A stretch of 64,000 bases of DNA from Camellia lanceoleosa (lineage: Eukaryota; Streptophyta; Magnoliopsida; Ericales; Theaceae): the NCBI GenBank assembly GCA_025200525.1, contig CM045763.1, positions 64,181,018 through 64,245,017 of the forward strand. Reading direction: 5' to 3'. Below, piece after piece: positions 1 to 12,300 of this stretch; the stretch's first letter is position 1; the number at the start of each line of letters is the position of its first letter. A model generated the notes under the pieces. It did not search any database and was not told the origin of the DNA. It was given only the letters and a program-made list of their open reading frames with translations. The translations under genes were made by a program, and so were the position numbers.

Positions 1-365
1 ACTGGGCAAAAAAAGGTAAAAAGAGACCTGACCCATCAACCTCATACACAATGCGGGTTTCGTTTGAGGGGAGCCACCTCATGCAAATAGTGTTGGAGGT
101 TAGGTCATTCCCGTCCACACCTCATGGCTCCTTGATTTGATGGGACCGCAACTAGGTGATGGTTTTCTAGTTAAAATTATCCTCTCTCTCTCTCTCTCTC
201 TTTGAGTGTGAAGGGTTAAAGTCTAGTCCCATTTCTAGCAAACTTAGTGTGTGGACTCTTGATTCATTGTGTTTCATTGAATTACTGATCCTTTTTAGTA
301 GATATTTTTCTTATATTGTCTCCACCTTAATTAACTGAGTTTGATAATTTTTCTTCATGTTATAG
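1..365 (+). other. Intron of NUP205 (3' part), open at the window edge
   Basis: This stretch has no coding similarity and ends in a good acceptor (TATAG) just before the first NUP205 exon in the window, so it is read as the end of an upstream intron. It holds a (CT)n microsatellite. A short AAAAAAG/GTAAAA sequence at 10-21 could be a donor, but no exon could be assigned there. Confidence 0.6.
182..202. repeat. (CT)n microsatellite
   Basis: About ten uninterrupted CT units lie in the intron before the first visible NUP205 exon. Confidence 0.95.
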
Positions 366-3300
366 GTTGTGGAAAATGGGAATCCCATTGAAAGGAAGAA
401 CTGGTTTCCTGATATTGAGCCATTATTCAAGCTCCTCAGTTATGAAAATGTGCCTCCTTATCTGAAGGTGGTTGTTGACTTGAATATATATATATATTTT
501 CTACATAAGCATCTGCATCTTAAATTCTTCCCTCTATAGAAGGACAGTAGCTGCCAGAGTATTTTTCTGCTGCTAATGGTTCCTGTGTGCATATCATATG
601 GTTTTCAGGGTGCTTTGCGTAACGTTATAGCTACACTCGTTCGAGTTTCTCCAAACTTAAAAGATACTATTTGGAGTTATGTTGAGCAGTATGATCTTCC
701 GGTAGTTGTTGGGCCTCATATTGGGGGCAGCTCACAGCCATTGACAGCTCAGGTTGGTTTTTACATACTATCTATATTAGTTTTCGGTTGATGACGATGG
801 TGTTGCCTATAATGCATGATGTTGGCATACAAAATATTATTATCTCCATCGCATTATTTGCCTTTTGAAGCTTGGTTATATGACATCTAACTTATTTTAT
901 TATAAAGTTTCATTTTATTGGTTAACTTCTATTTAAACTACACGTAATTTGCGCTTTTTTTGGGGTGTGGGGTAAGTACACATAATTTGCTCCTTAATAA
1001 TTTTTGTATTTTGGTAGCAGTGATGATGGAAATAATGATTAGGAAATAAAAATTTCAAATAAACATAAGTAGAGAAAATTTGAGACTGGTATAGAAGCAT
1101 CAGGCTATTACATTTTGGAGTTTGAATGGCATACATGATGAAGATGAAGTATGTTACTGTAGACCGTCCGAACTCGCTCCGCGAGCCCCCCTTTTCGGAG
1201 AGGGCGCGAATTGTGTTTTAGCTACTACAGTTCGGACTCTTGTCACGATTCTGAATTTAATCTCACAAAGTGCAATGTAAGACTGATAAATCACGAAAGA
1301 GTTCAAATCCGTCAAATTGTTTTGGAAAATCGATTTTAATCACAAAGTGCCAAACATGGACTGCTTTGCCAGATTTCAGAGTCGCAACCTAAATATTTTA
1401 TTTTGGGAAATTTAGGAAACCTTGACTAGTGCCAAAGGTCACGTGTCCGTCATCACCAAAGTTGTCTCAGCTCGAGAACTTGGGTACGAGAGGGAAAGGT
1501 CCTGAAATGAGCAGCCCCGTTGCCTAATCAAAGGATCAGCCACTACTAAACATGATATGTTGTTTTATAAACCTCATGTGTTCTTATTCCGGTTATGAAT
1601 CTAGAATTATTATGTGATGCGCACAGCATACAAGTATAGACTAAATCACTCAATTTAGAACAAAACATCTCATGTTTGTTTTTTGAAATGGTTTGAAGTT
1701 GCTACCCTCAGGTAGGCTAAAATGCGGATTTGCCACCCTCAAGTGGGCTTAAAACATGATTTGCCACAAACAAGTGGGCTTAAAACGCATATTTTGATGA
1801 ATTGTTCCAATTTAAGCAATGAAGCCTTCATCCATAGGCATTTAAGCAGTTAAACACTTAAGCAGATAGCCTCATGGCAAGCATGCTGTCATGGCAATCA
1901 CTTATACGCATGCAAGGATGTTAAAGTATAAACACTTAGAGTGTACTTCGAGCCAAAACAGAAGCTTGTTAGTAATCAATGTATGATCCTAGTTATGTCA
2001 ATCAATGCCTAATGCAACACATGCAAAATGCAACTAAGTAGGCTCGGCAATCTAAGATGGCATATGAATGCAACAATTGATAAAATGATTTGAAACATGT
2101 ATTCAAGTAAGTATTGAGATTCAATGCAGTTTGAATGATGCGTCGAGCCCGGTGCATACAAGACAAATAAATGATACAAACATGCAAAGCATAAGGTATG
2201 CTAATTGAAATATGTCATAAACTAACCATCAAAAGGGGATAAGTAAAAGGGAGAAAGACGTGGGGTTGGAAGACATTCACACACACATGCACGCTTATTA
2301 CAACATTTGCCCTCTCGACGGAGGGTCTGAATAAAATGAAAGCTAACTAGCTACGCTAATTAAGCTAACTATTACAAACTAACTAATTAACTAATTATTC
2401 TAGCTAATTAATTATTACAAACCAAATTGAATAACTAGTTAATCTAAGCTAATTAGAATATTACAAAGCACTAAGCTAAATTAATTACAGCACAGGTAAT
2501 TAACTACAACTAGCTAACAAAAGCGATAAATGGCCTCGTAGGCAAGGGAGATATGCATGCTCGGTTGCGTCCTGCCGGAAATCCACCGCCTTGCCTCAAG
2601 ACGCCTCTGTTTGCACTCTTTTGAATCTTTGAAAATTACACCGAGTTCCAAATTGCTTCTTTCTGATCTCAAGAATACCTTGAGGGCTGAAATTCCTCCT
2701 ATTGCTGCAACAGAGCACAGACAGAGGCAAGACAGTGTATTTGCAAGGAAATGTATGCATTTCCACACTCCTTATTATATCTCAAGCTCAAAGGAGTATG
2801 GCACTTGACTCTCGAGCCAACAACCAAGCATTTTCAATGCATGGTGGCCAAAGGATTAAGCCTGCGCAAAACTCAATGAATGCACACATAAGACTCGAAA
2901 GGCCTCCACCCTATCATGCACAATCAAGGGCGTCAGTGACTAAGAAATGAGGCACGTTTCATCACTTCAAGTATGAAACGTCTCTTATTTCTTGTGTTTG
3001 GATTAACGTCCGATCCAAACACATGCAATGCAACACAAGCATGTTATCTTGGCATATTTTACTTTGATTCATTTTGTTTACTCGTTTTAGATTACCGATT
3101 GATCCTTTAACCGGTTAAGTCCAAAAGTGAGAAGTCCTCTAAATGGAAAGACGGACCAAGCCACAAGCTTTTTGAGCATGAAAGAAGCATCATGCCATTG
3201 GTTAGTAGAAACCCTCAAGAGAAGGCTAAAACCATTAGGCATGAACGCCTCAATTTTGTGCTCAAACAAACAAAGGGCTTAAGACCACTTTCGAAAGTGA

Positions 3301-6300
3301 TATAACAATGAAAGGTGGAATGCAATGGCACATATTCCAGCACTGAAATGACATGCTAAATGACATCAAAGCATGAAAATGATGCATGCAAAGCATACTC
3401 AGAGTCGAAAGCATTGAAGCTAGCAAAGAGCATAACACTAGAGGCATGCAATACATAGCACAAATGACCAAACCAACCCCGGATAGAGGTTAAACATGCC
3501 AAAACAGAGGCCTAATCATGCTGAAATGGGAGCTCAAAATGCTAGAAGAACATGCACACATGTTGGCCTATGGGCAAGGCATGATACACAACCCTCAAAA
3601 GTTATGAAGAAGTGAAGTGTATGAGAGTGTGACTACACTATATGCACTGAAATTACATGCCAAATGGTGTCATACCATGCAAACATCACATGCACAACAT
3701 GTTAAAGGCCCCAAAACTCAAAGCTAGTCAAGGCCCTTTACACTACAACCATATTAAGCAATGCTCAAATGATCTTAACCATTCAAAACAGATCTAAGGC
3801 AGGTCAAAATAGTGGCAAAAAACATGCTAGACTTGTAGCATAGATGGTAAGAAAAATAAGCTCATGTATTGGCTCACAAACAAAGCATAATGCTCAACTT
3901 TTCAAAAGCATTGAAAGAGTGATTTAAGTGGAAGTATGGCAAAGATATAAGCTCTGAAATTACCTACCAAATGATGCCATATCATGCACACACCACAAAT
4001 ATAGCATGCTAAGGGCCTCAAAACTCAAGACTAGTGAAACCAATTACACTATGGCTATACAAAGCTAAGCATGCATGACCAAACCCACTCAAATCAGACC
4101 TAAAGCATGTTAAATCAAAGCCAAAAATGTGTTGGAGTGGAGCACACATGTTAGATCAATAGGCTAAAACACCAAATACACTAGGTTAGTGGACAAAATT
4201 GCACTACAAGTGCAAGGAACATGCAAGAGGCAACCAAACCATCCCAAAACAGAGTTATGACATGGCAAATAAGAAGTAGAAACAAAGTCTCAAAAATGAG
4301 CCTAAACAAAGCTACTAAGAAGTAGAAACACATGCTCTTTTGATGGGCCATCAACATATGCAAACAAGAGAAGAGGAGGGGGGACCACCCCCACCCATTT
4401 AGGACCTCAAAACTACCTTTCCACCACTGAAATTCCTCTGAGTTTCAGTGGTGAGAAGGCCAAAAAGAGATGGTCCCAAAAGCTTTAAGAGATGACACAA
4501 AGCAAAGCAAAGCAAAACAAGCCACCAAAGGGGGTAAACCAACCCTAACTCAAACAAAGCCTCAAACAACCTTTTTAAACACTTTAAAACAAAGGTTTTT
4601 GTAGTTGAAAGTAAGGCCTAAAATAGCATGCAAAGGTGGCTAAACTTGTGTGCAAAAATAAGCTTAAAAGAGGAAATTACTCACCCTTGAAGCATAACTA
4701 CAAAACCAGCAACTTCTGAGGCAAAATCAGCCCTTAAGAGCTCAAAGAAGACTTCCAAGCACCTTAGCCTCAAGGTAGAGGTGTTTGATCAAGAGTCCCT
4801 TTGCAAATGCACCAAGAATTTCCACTTTCAAGCACAAAAATAGATAGAGAGAGAGAATTTTAGAGAGAGAGTGAATTTTTTTAGAGAGAGAGGCTCCCAA
4901 ACTTCCCAAAACCTTTCTTCAAAATGAGAGAAAGCTTCCATATATAGCAATTCAAGAGCTTTGGGTCGGAAATATCTGAGTTTGGAAATATCTGGAGCAA
5001 TGCACAACAGCTGGAGCAAAACATTTGCAAAATCTAGGCTTTCTAGGCACAAGTAGTCGACTAGCTACTTTTTCTGGTCGGCAAGAATGCCTTTTGGTTG
5101 ACAAAGGCCATTTGTGGTCGACACACTCCCTTAGTGGTCGGCAGCAAAAACTAGTCCCAGTCTCCGACTTTAACCAGGCATAATTCCTTCATCTAGACTC
5201 CTTTTCAGGTTATTATTGTGTCCAAATTGAAGCTCTGGAAGTAAGTTTTCCAATGGTAGCAGCCTTGCATCAAAATTCCAAGTGTGCTAAGAGATATCCC
5301 TCTTTTAGTGAAGACTGCTCAGTTTCGGTCCATCCGGATTGATGCCCAACTTCCAACAACCATATCTCCCCCATCCGGACTCGGCTTTAGGAGATTCTTG
5401 AGTGAAAAATGAAGCCCCAGAAGTCTTCTTTCCAACGGTGGTGGCCTCATAGTTGAAATCCAAGTGTACAAATGGATAGGCCCGATTTAGCGAGGGCCGC
5501 TCGACTCTCTCTTAACGGTTCATGCCCATCTTCTTCCCCAACTTGGTTTCTTCCATCTTCTCCTCTTTTCTTCAACTCCAAACCCCTAAATAAGGTATTT
5601 TGAAAGATTTTTCAAAGATTTCATCTCTCTTTCATTCATTTCCACTTTGTCCTTACTCGGTTTACCGAAAAGCGCAACATTTAACGAAATGCGAGTGTCG
5701 GAACATCGTAGGAACTTTATTTCAAAAATTTTTAAAAGAGAGGGTTTTAAGGGCTAAAAACCATTCAAAATAGTTTTGGTCCAAAAAGGAGTGTGAGGTT
5801 GGGATTTGACTCTCCTCTTGCCGAAGAAATCGACCCTTTGCATAGCATAGCCTGCATCACTAAGTAGCAATCAGTAGTGTCCAAGTCTTGAGGGCGGTAA
5901 AAAATGGAGTGTCTATAGTTACCTCTGCATTTTGAAATTTGAAGTTGTTTTGGAAGGGGGAGCGGAAGGCTAGAGAGGTTTTGCATGGAACTAAAAGCAA
6001 TTTAGATCCTTTGCATGGAACTAAAAGCAATTTAGATCCAATGCTTTTGATAAAGAGATTGACTAGGTTGATTGGAAGAAATGAATCGACACTCGAAGGA
6101 TTTGTCGAAAATTTTATGTTTTACATGGTGATATACTTTCATTTTGGCAGTCCTTTAATTGCATGCATGTTTTGTGATGTTGCAGATATAACTTTTGCCT
6201 TCTGGATAACTGGGAGTGCAGGGTTTCTAGATATCTACTTTTGGTTTAACATTTATTGTGGCTCCAATCAAATGTTTACCATCAGATTGTATCTATACTA

Positions 6301-9300
6301 AGAGAGATGTCAATGAATGTATTTTTATGGAACTTGCTTATCAGTTTTTTATATTATTCCTGTACATTACTTTATAAAACATGTTAAGACAACTTTTTAC
6401 GTATATTATCTTTGGGTAATTGCAACACACAATTCCAATGTAATTTGATATTAATCAATTTAGGTATGTTTAAAAGATGGCTCATTTTGAGGTCTTAAAT
6501 GGGCTTCAACAGTGTTTCCCATTTCAAATGGCAAGAGATAACTCAAGCTAACATCTCAAGGTCTCCCCTATTTGTATTGCAGGAACTTTTCAAATTCTAC
6601 TTTTTATGATTTAGTAGTTATGACATGATGATGTGGATTGGCAACTTTTCATCTTCTTGTATTTTGTGGTGGTCTATCTTAAAATTTCTTCTTTTATTCA
6701 TTTCTCTTTTCTTTATTTATTTAAAAAAAAAAAAATGCATTGGCAAGTGAATTTGTTTTGCATAGTTGTAAGTGGGAATATAACTTGATAGATGCAACTG
6801 GGAACTGGATGCTTAAAGAAACCATTCAAGCCAATATTCTTGCATGGTCATGTAAGTTATGCTTATTGCAGGTTTATGATATGAGATTTGAGTTAAATGA
6901 AGTTGAAGCAAGAAGAGAACAATACCCCTCAACCATATCTTTCCTCAACTTGTTAAATGCTCTTATTGCTGAAGAAAGGGATGTCAGCGATAGAGGGCGT
7001 AGGTACTGGTCAATATTTCCTTTAAAGTTTTGTGGCACTTGAATTTTCCCCTCCTGCATGTTTCACTCCAAAGCTGGATGACATGTCTTGCAGATTCATT
7101 GGAATATTTAGGTTCATATCTGATCATGTGTTTGGGCCCTTCCCGCAAAGAGCCTATGCAGACCCTTGTGAGAAATGGCAGTTGGTTGTTGCTTGTCTCC
7201 AACATTTCCGAATGTGAGTACTACAGATCTTGGTGCACTACATAATAACCTATTCCTACTTTTAATTTAATTTGCAGAGTTACTTCAATCTAGTTTTTAA
7301 TTTTTCCTGGATTACATTAGTTGCAACAGTGTTCCTTTGTGCTGCTTCTGTGGATTTGGAATGGCTATCTTGTTCAATTTCAATGCTTTAAAGAGCTTTA
7401 TGTATCGGTTGATAAACAAGCTAAGTAGCTATTATCTTCACATAACATATTGTGCAGGATATTGAGCATGTATGACATTGAGGATGAGGATGTTGACAGC
7501 GTGGTTGACCAATCACAACTCTCAGCTGTGGCACAATCTGCTCCACTTCAAATGCAACTACCTGTCATAGAGTTAATTAAAGTATGTGTTCGTTCGCATT
7601 ATTGTTCTCCTTTCTTCTTCTGATATTGTTGTTGCTGTTGTTCACTCTTATAATTCTCTTCCTTGTCTCGTCTTATTACTTTAGTTTATTTGTTTGCTGG
7701 ATTTCTGATCCACTTGTGTATTTGCAAATGTCAGATGCTATGTAATATCTCTACCATTAGTTCCCTACTATTTCTCTTTCTAAGAAGAAGAAAATAATTG
7801 TTCCTTACCTACGTTTTGTGCCTTTGAAGCATGATTTTTAGTACAAGATTCAATTTTTTATTTTTTATTTATTTTTTAATTTTTTAAAGTTAGTATTCTT
7901 CTCCCAGTGACGTGAATATGTTTTTTGGTATGGATTTTTGTTGGTGCATGAAGTGCATTTCCTACTTGCAATATTTTTTTTTCCTTTGCTCTTGTTTGTT
8001 ATTTTGTTCGATTGGGAGTTAAGGAGTGGGGGAGATTTGCCTTTGCCTATTGCTTTCAAAGATTTAGCTTTGTTTTGCCTACTGCAATATTTTTTTTTTT
8101 CCTTTGCTCTTCGGTTATCATCTCAGCAAATGATGAACAACTTTGCCTTTGCCTATTGCCTATTGCTTTCAAAGATTATGTTTGGAAATTAGCTATTAGT
8201 TTTAGTGGATTTCTTTCTTTTATGTTTGATGTTTTGTTGACTTTGGCTCTCTTTCTTCTTAATGATATTTTTTCAGGATTTTATGAGCGGCAAAACTGTT
8301 TTTCGAAATATCATTGGTATTCTTTTGCCAGGAGTTAATTCCGTCATTGCTGAACGTACTAATCAAATTTACGGGCAACTACTAGAAAAGGCCGTACTGC
8401 TTTGTTTGGAAATTATAATCTTGGTATTGGAGAAGGACTCAACCGTTTCTGATTTCTGGCGCCCTCTTTACCAGGTATTTGTGCGTCAGAGTTGTTTTTG
8501 ACTTTTCCTGAAGTGGTAGTATTTAATAATTCTTTTATCATGATCCAAGCTTCCCAAATGCTGTCTTGGAGGTAGAAGTTGAGGCTGCACTTATCTTTGG
8601 TTAAGGAAATTCAAAAGCAACATTAGTATGTTTCACACGTGTTTTTTAGAGCAATGAGGTGTAAACTTGTTCTTAATTATTGATCGGTAGGAAGCAAGAC
8701 TATAACATTGGGTTAATATTTCAGTTCATATGTGAGGCTTAAGCCAGTTGTGTTGTGGCTGACAGACAGCTAATGTTGAATTTATGGTCATGATTCATAC
8801 TGTAAAAATCATTAAGGAAACAAGAGTTCGTGTTTATACTAGAATTGTAAATGGTTCTTAAGAACGCCAGTTTTGTTGTGTTTAGAAGATAGTTAATGTA
8901 GAATTTATGGCCACACTTTAAAAACCATTAAGAAAGCTGGAGTTGGGGTTTGTACTAGAGTTGTGAATGATTTACTTTGGAATCTAATTTTTTTGGTTGA
9001 GATGGCTGAGGCAGTGTAAGATTAGTAAAGTGGACGTAGAAACGAGCAAATCTATAACCCAAAATCGTCAGTGTAAAAGCAAAACTCGTAATGGTTACTA
9101 GCAGTGGAGGGGAGGATGAGTTGAGGTGTGCCCCCATTTTAGGAGGGGAGCTTTGCGGTGAAATTATACTATATGGCACCACTTGGTGCTTCATATAGTT
9201 TGTTATAGTGGAAAGGAATATGGGGCCCTTAAGGTCACTTCCCAAGTTGGGTTTTTTTTTGTAAATTTGACTAATTATGGGAACCTCCTTATGATAGATA

Positions 9301-12300
9301 CTTGGCAAGGGAAAGGTCAAGTGATTTTGGATTGGTCTTGTGTCTGTAGGAGGAGATGTAGGAACCTATGGATCATATATTTATATTTGGTTTTCTGGAA
9401 TGGGGTGGTGATAATGGAAAATCCTTGTCCTTTCTTTTGCATGTATTTTATATGATGTGGGTCTTCCCTAGATTGGTAGTACGTTTGATGCATTTTTGAA
9501 AGCTGTTTAAGTTTAGTAGAAGGAAAAAGAAATGGAGAGCTACACCCTTTTGTTTAACATGGTGCATTTGGTGGAAGAAAAATGAAGATCTTTTGATAGT
9601 TGATATATCATATAGGGATTCTGATTTATCTTCTAAGGAAAAAGTTGAGTTCCTTAGTTGGTTATTCTGGTGTGAATTAAATTTATTTCCTAACCCATGT
9701 GTAGTTTGGTTAATTAACAAGCTTCATAAATGTAAGCTAACAATGGTGGCTACTAGCTAGTGGTGGGTGTTATCATATTATAATTTATGATCTATGAATT
9801 TATGCAGTCCTTTGTCTACGATGCGCCCTGATTATAAAGTTTGTAGTTCTTTTTTTGGTTGAGATTTACTCAGTCTGTTTTATGTTGCTGAAACTTTTAC
9901 CAGTTTCATTGCATTATTTATCGATTCTTAATCCTTCTCATTTTTGGTCTGTAGAAGTCGTGATAATTATGGACTGGTGAATATAACCATTAGTCAAAAC
10001 TGTAAAATATTGGTTGCTTTGTATAATGGCGTAAAAGACTTGATGTTTTTAGGTTGTGGTTAATTAATTGACTAATACCTCCAGTGGTACGATTTTCATT
10101 TTTTGCTCCTTGTCAATGCAGCCTTTGGATGTCATCCTCTCTCAAGATCATAATCAAATTGTGGCTCTTTTGGAGTATGTCAGATATGATTTTCAGCCGC
10201 AAATTCAGCAATGCTCTATCAAAATTATGAGCATTCTAAGGTTTTCATTATGTGCACTTTGTCTCTTGCTTTATGTTTCTCATGAGATTTGATGGTGTGT
10301 GGTATTGGTTTAACATTCTCACTTTTAGAATATATTGTGCAACCACTTAATGACTCTGTGCGTGTGACAGTTCTCGTGTGGTTGGACTTGTACAGTTGCT
10401 GTTAAAATCCAATGCTGCAAGCTCTTTGACTGAGGATTATGCTGCCTGCCTGGAGCTACGATCTGAAGAAAGTCAGATAATAGAGAACAGCAGTGATGAT
10501 CCAGGCGTTCTCATATTGCAGGTAAGTGCTGTTGTTTTTAAATTTTTTTATTTTATTTTTTCATTCATCTATTATTATTATTGTTATTTGGGGTGGGAGG
10601 AGAGTTGAAGGGTTGTGCTGAATGTAATGTTCCTTATTTTTTCTTTAATGATGCTTATATATTTCTATCTTTTGACATTTGCAGCTGCTTATTGACAATA
10701 TTAGTCGACCCACTCCAAATATTGCACATTTATTACTCAAGTTTGATCTGGACTCCCCGGTAGAAAGGACATTGCTACAGCCTAAATTTCATTACAGGTT
10801 ACAATTGGTGACAAATGTTACAAACTAGTTAATGGTTATTGCTTTTGTAGTTAGATTGTCGTTTGTGAATTCTTTATTCTATTTGCAGTTGCTTGAAGGT
10901 TATTCTCGATATTCTTGAAAAGCTTTCAAAGCCCGATATCAATGCCTTGCTTCATGAATTTGGTTTTCAGGTTACATGCTCTTTAACTAATTTTTTTGGT
11001 CTTGGTTGATTTCCTAGTGTTTTTAGCAAAATCTTGATTGATTTTCAAATGCAGCTTCTTCATGAGTTATGCTCGGATCCACTAACATGTGGTCCTACCA
11101 TGGATCTGTTGAGCAGCAAAAAATATCAATTCTTTGTAAAGGTACAATGTGTTGTTACTGTTGTAAATATCAAGTTGTAAACTTTCAAAGCTTTTCAATC
11201 TTTCTGCTTATTTGAGCTCATTGTATGTACATGTCAAAATTTTCAATCTATCTTGGCAGCACCTGGAGACAGTTGGAGTTGCTCCACTTCCAAAAAGAAA
11301 TAACACCCAGGCGCTTCGCATCAGCTCCCTCCATCAGGTTTGTCATTGTCTCAATCACTTTGATGATTTATTGAATATTGTTTTCAACTGTTACTGAGGT
11401 GCTTGCACTTTTCAGTTGTAGTAGTGTGCAGCAGTTTTTTGAGACCACACTCTTCTATTATGTGTCTATTCTGACCTCCTTTCTTCCCCTCCCTGATGAG
11501 ACATTATTGTGCTGATACTGCTTATTGTTTGGGACAGGATCAGGGTAGTGGTCCACTAGTGTGACTAGCTTCAGTGATGTATTCATTTTTAGTTTACCTG
11601 ATCATCATATAAAGAGTTTCAATCACCTTAATATGTTTCACTTTGTATATATGAATTTAAGTGGTAAAGATGAGCAGGTGATGTGGAATGTAGCAAGAGA
11701 AAGAATTGAGAAAGAACATAAAGGTCACAACCTAAACATAGAAGGCCACATCCTTAAAACACTCACAATCTTATTAAACAATTCTAAATAATACAATGCA
11801 AAATCTAATATTATATAGACCATTAACCCTAATTAAAATCCTAATAGAAAAATCAAACTAGAAACCCTAATAAAATAGGAAATCAAATATTAGTAAAACT
11901 TCTTATGTAACTGCAATTAAAAAAGAAAATAAATAAAATACTAAATACATAAAATATAAATGGTGAATAAAATCTCTATGCTAAAATTGGTGTACACACG
12001 TTCTGCATTGGTGGGCATTTGAGATAGTTTCATGGTTATTAGAATAGAGAAATAGTCTTGATTGTTGAGCGTCTCTGGTATTGTTGGGTGCTTAGAATCT
12101 GAAATTGCACTTGATATGACTAGCGAAGCCTCTTCTGACTTTGATTGATATTAGTAGGTTCTCAGTGTGTTGTGCAAAATGTAGAAAATTATATAAAATC
12201 CAAGCAAAAAACTGTAAAATATTATATTATACGTACTTCCAGTATGTTTAGGGCTACAACATACAGAATGAAAACTATCATTGTGGTGTTACTGGTGTAA

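Noticed and set aside
4828..5052. A 74-codon minus-strand open frame in the NUP205 intron insert
   Set aside because: Low-complexity, no family resemblance, and it lies in leader-like CT-rich DNA; probably chance.
1151..5925. Calling the NUP205 intronic insert an LTR retrotransposon or a Helitron
   Set aside because: No direct LTRs, no TSD, no coding domains, and no clear TC...CTRR ends with a hairpin could be seen.
5939..6301. A 120-codon plus-strand open frame
   Set aside because: Intronic, contains the 30-bp duplication, and resembles no protein; the true NUP205 frame skips it.
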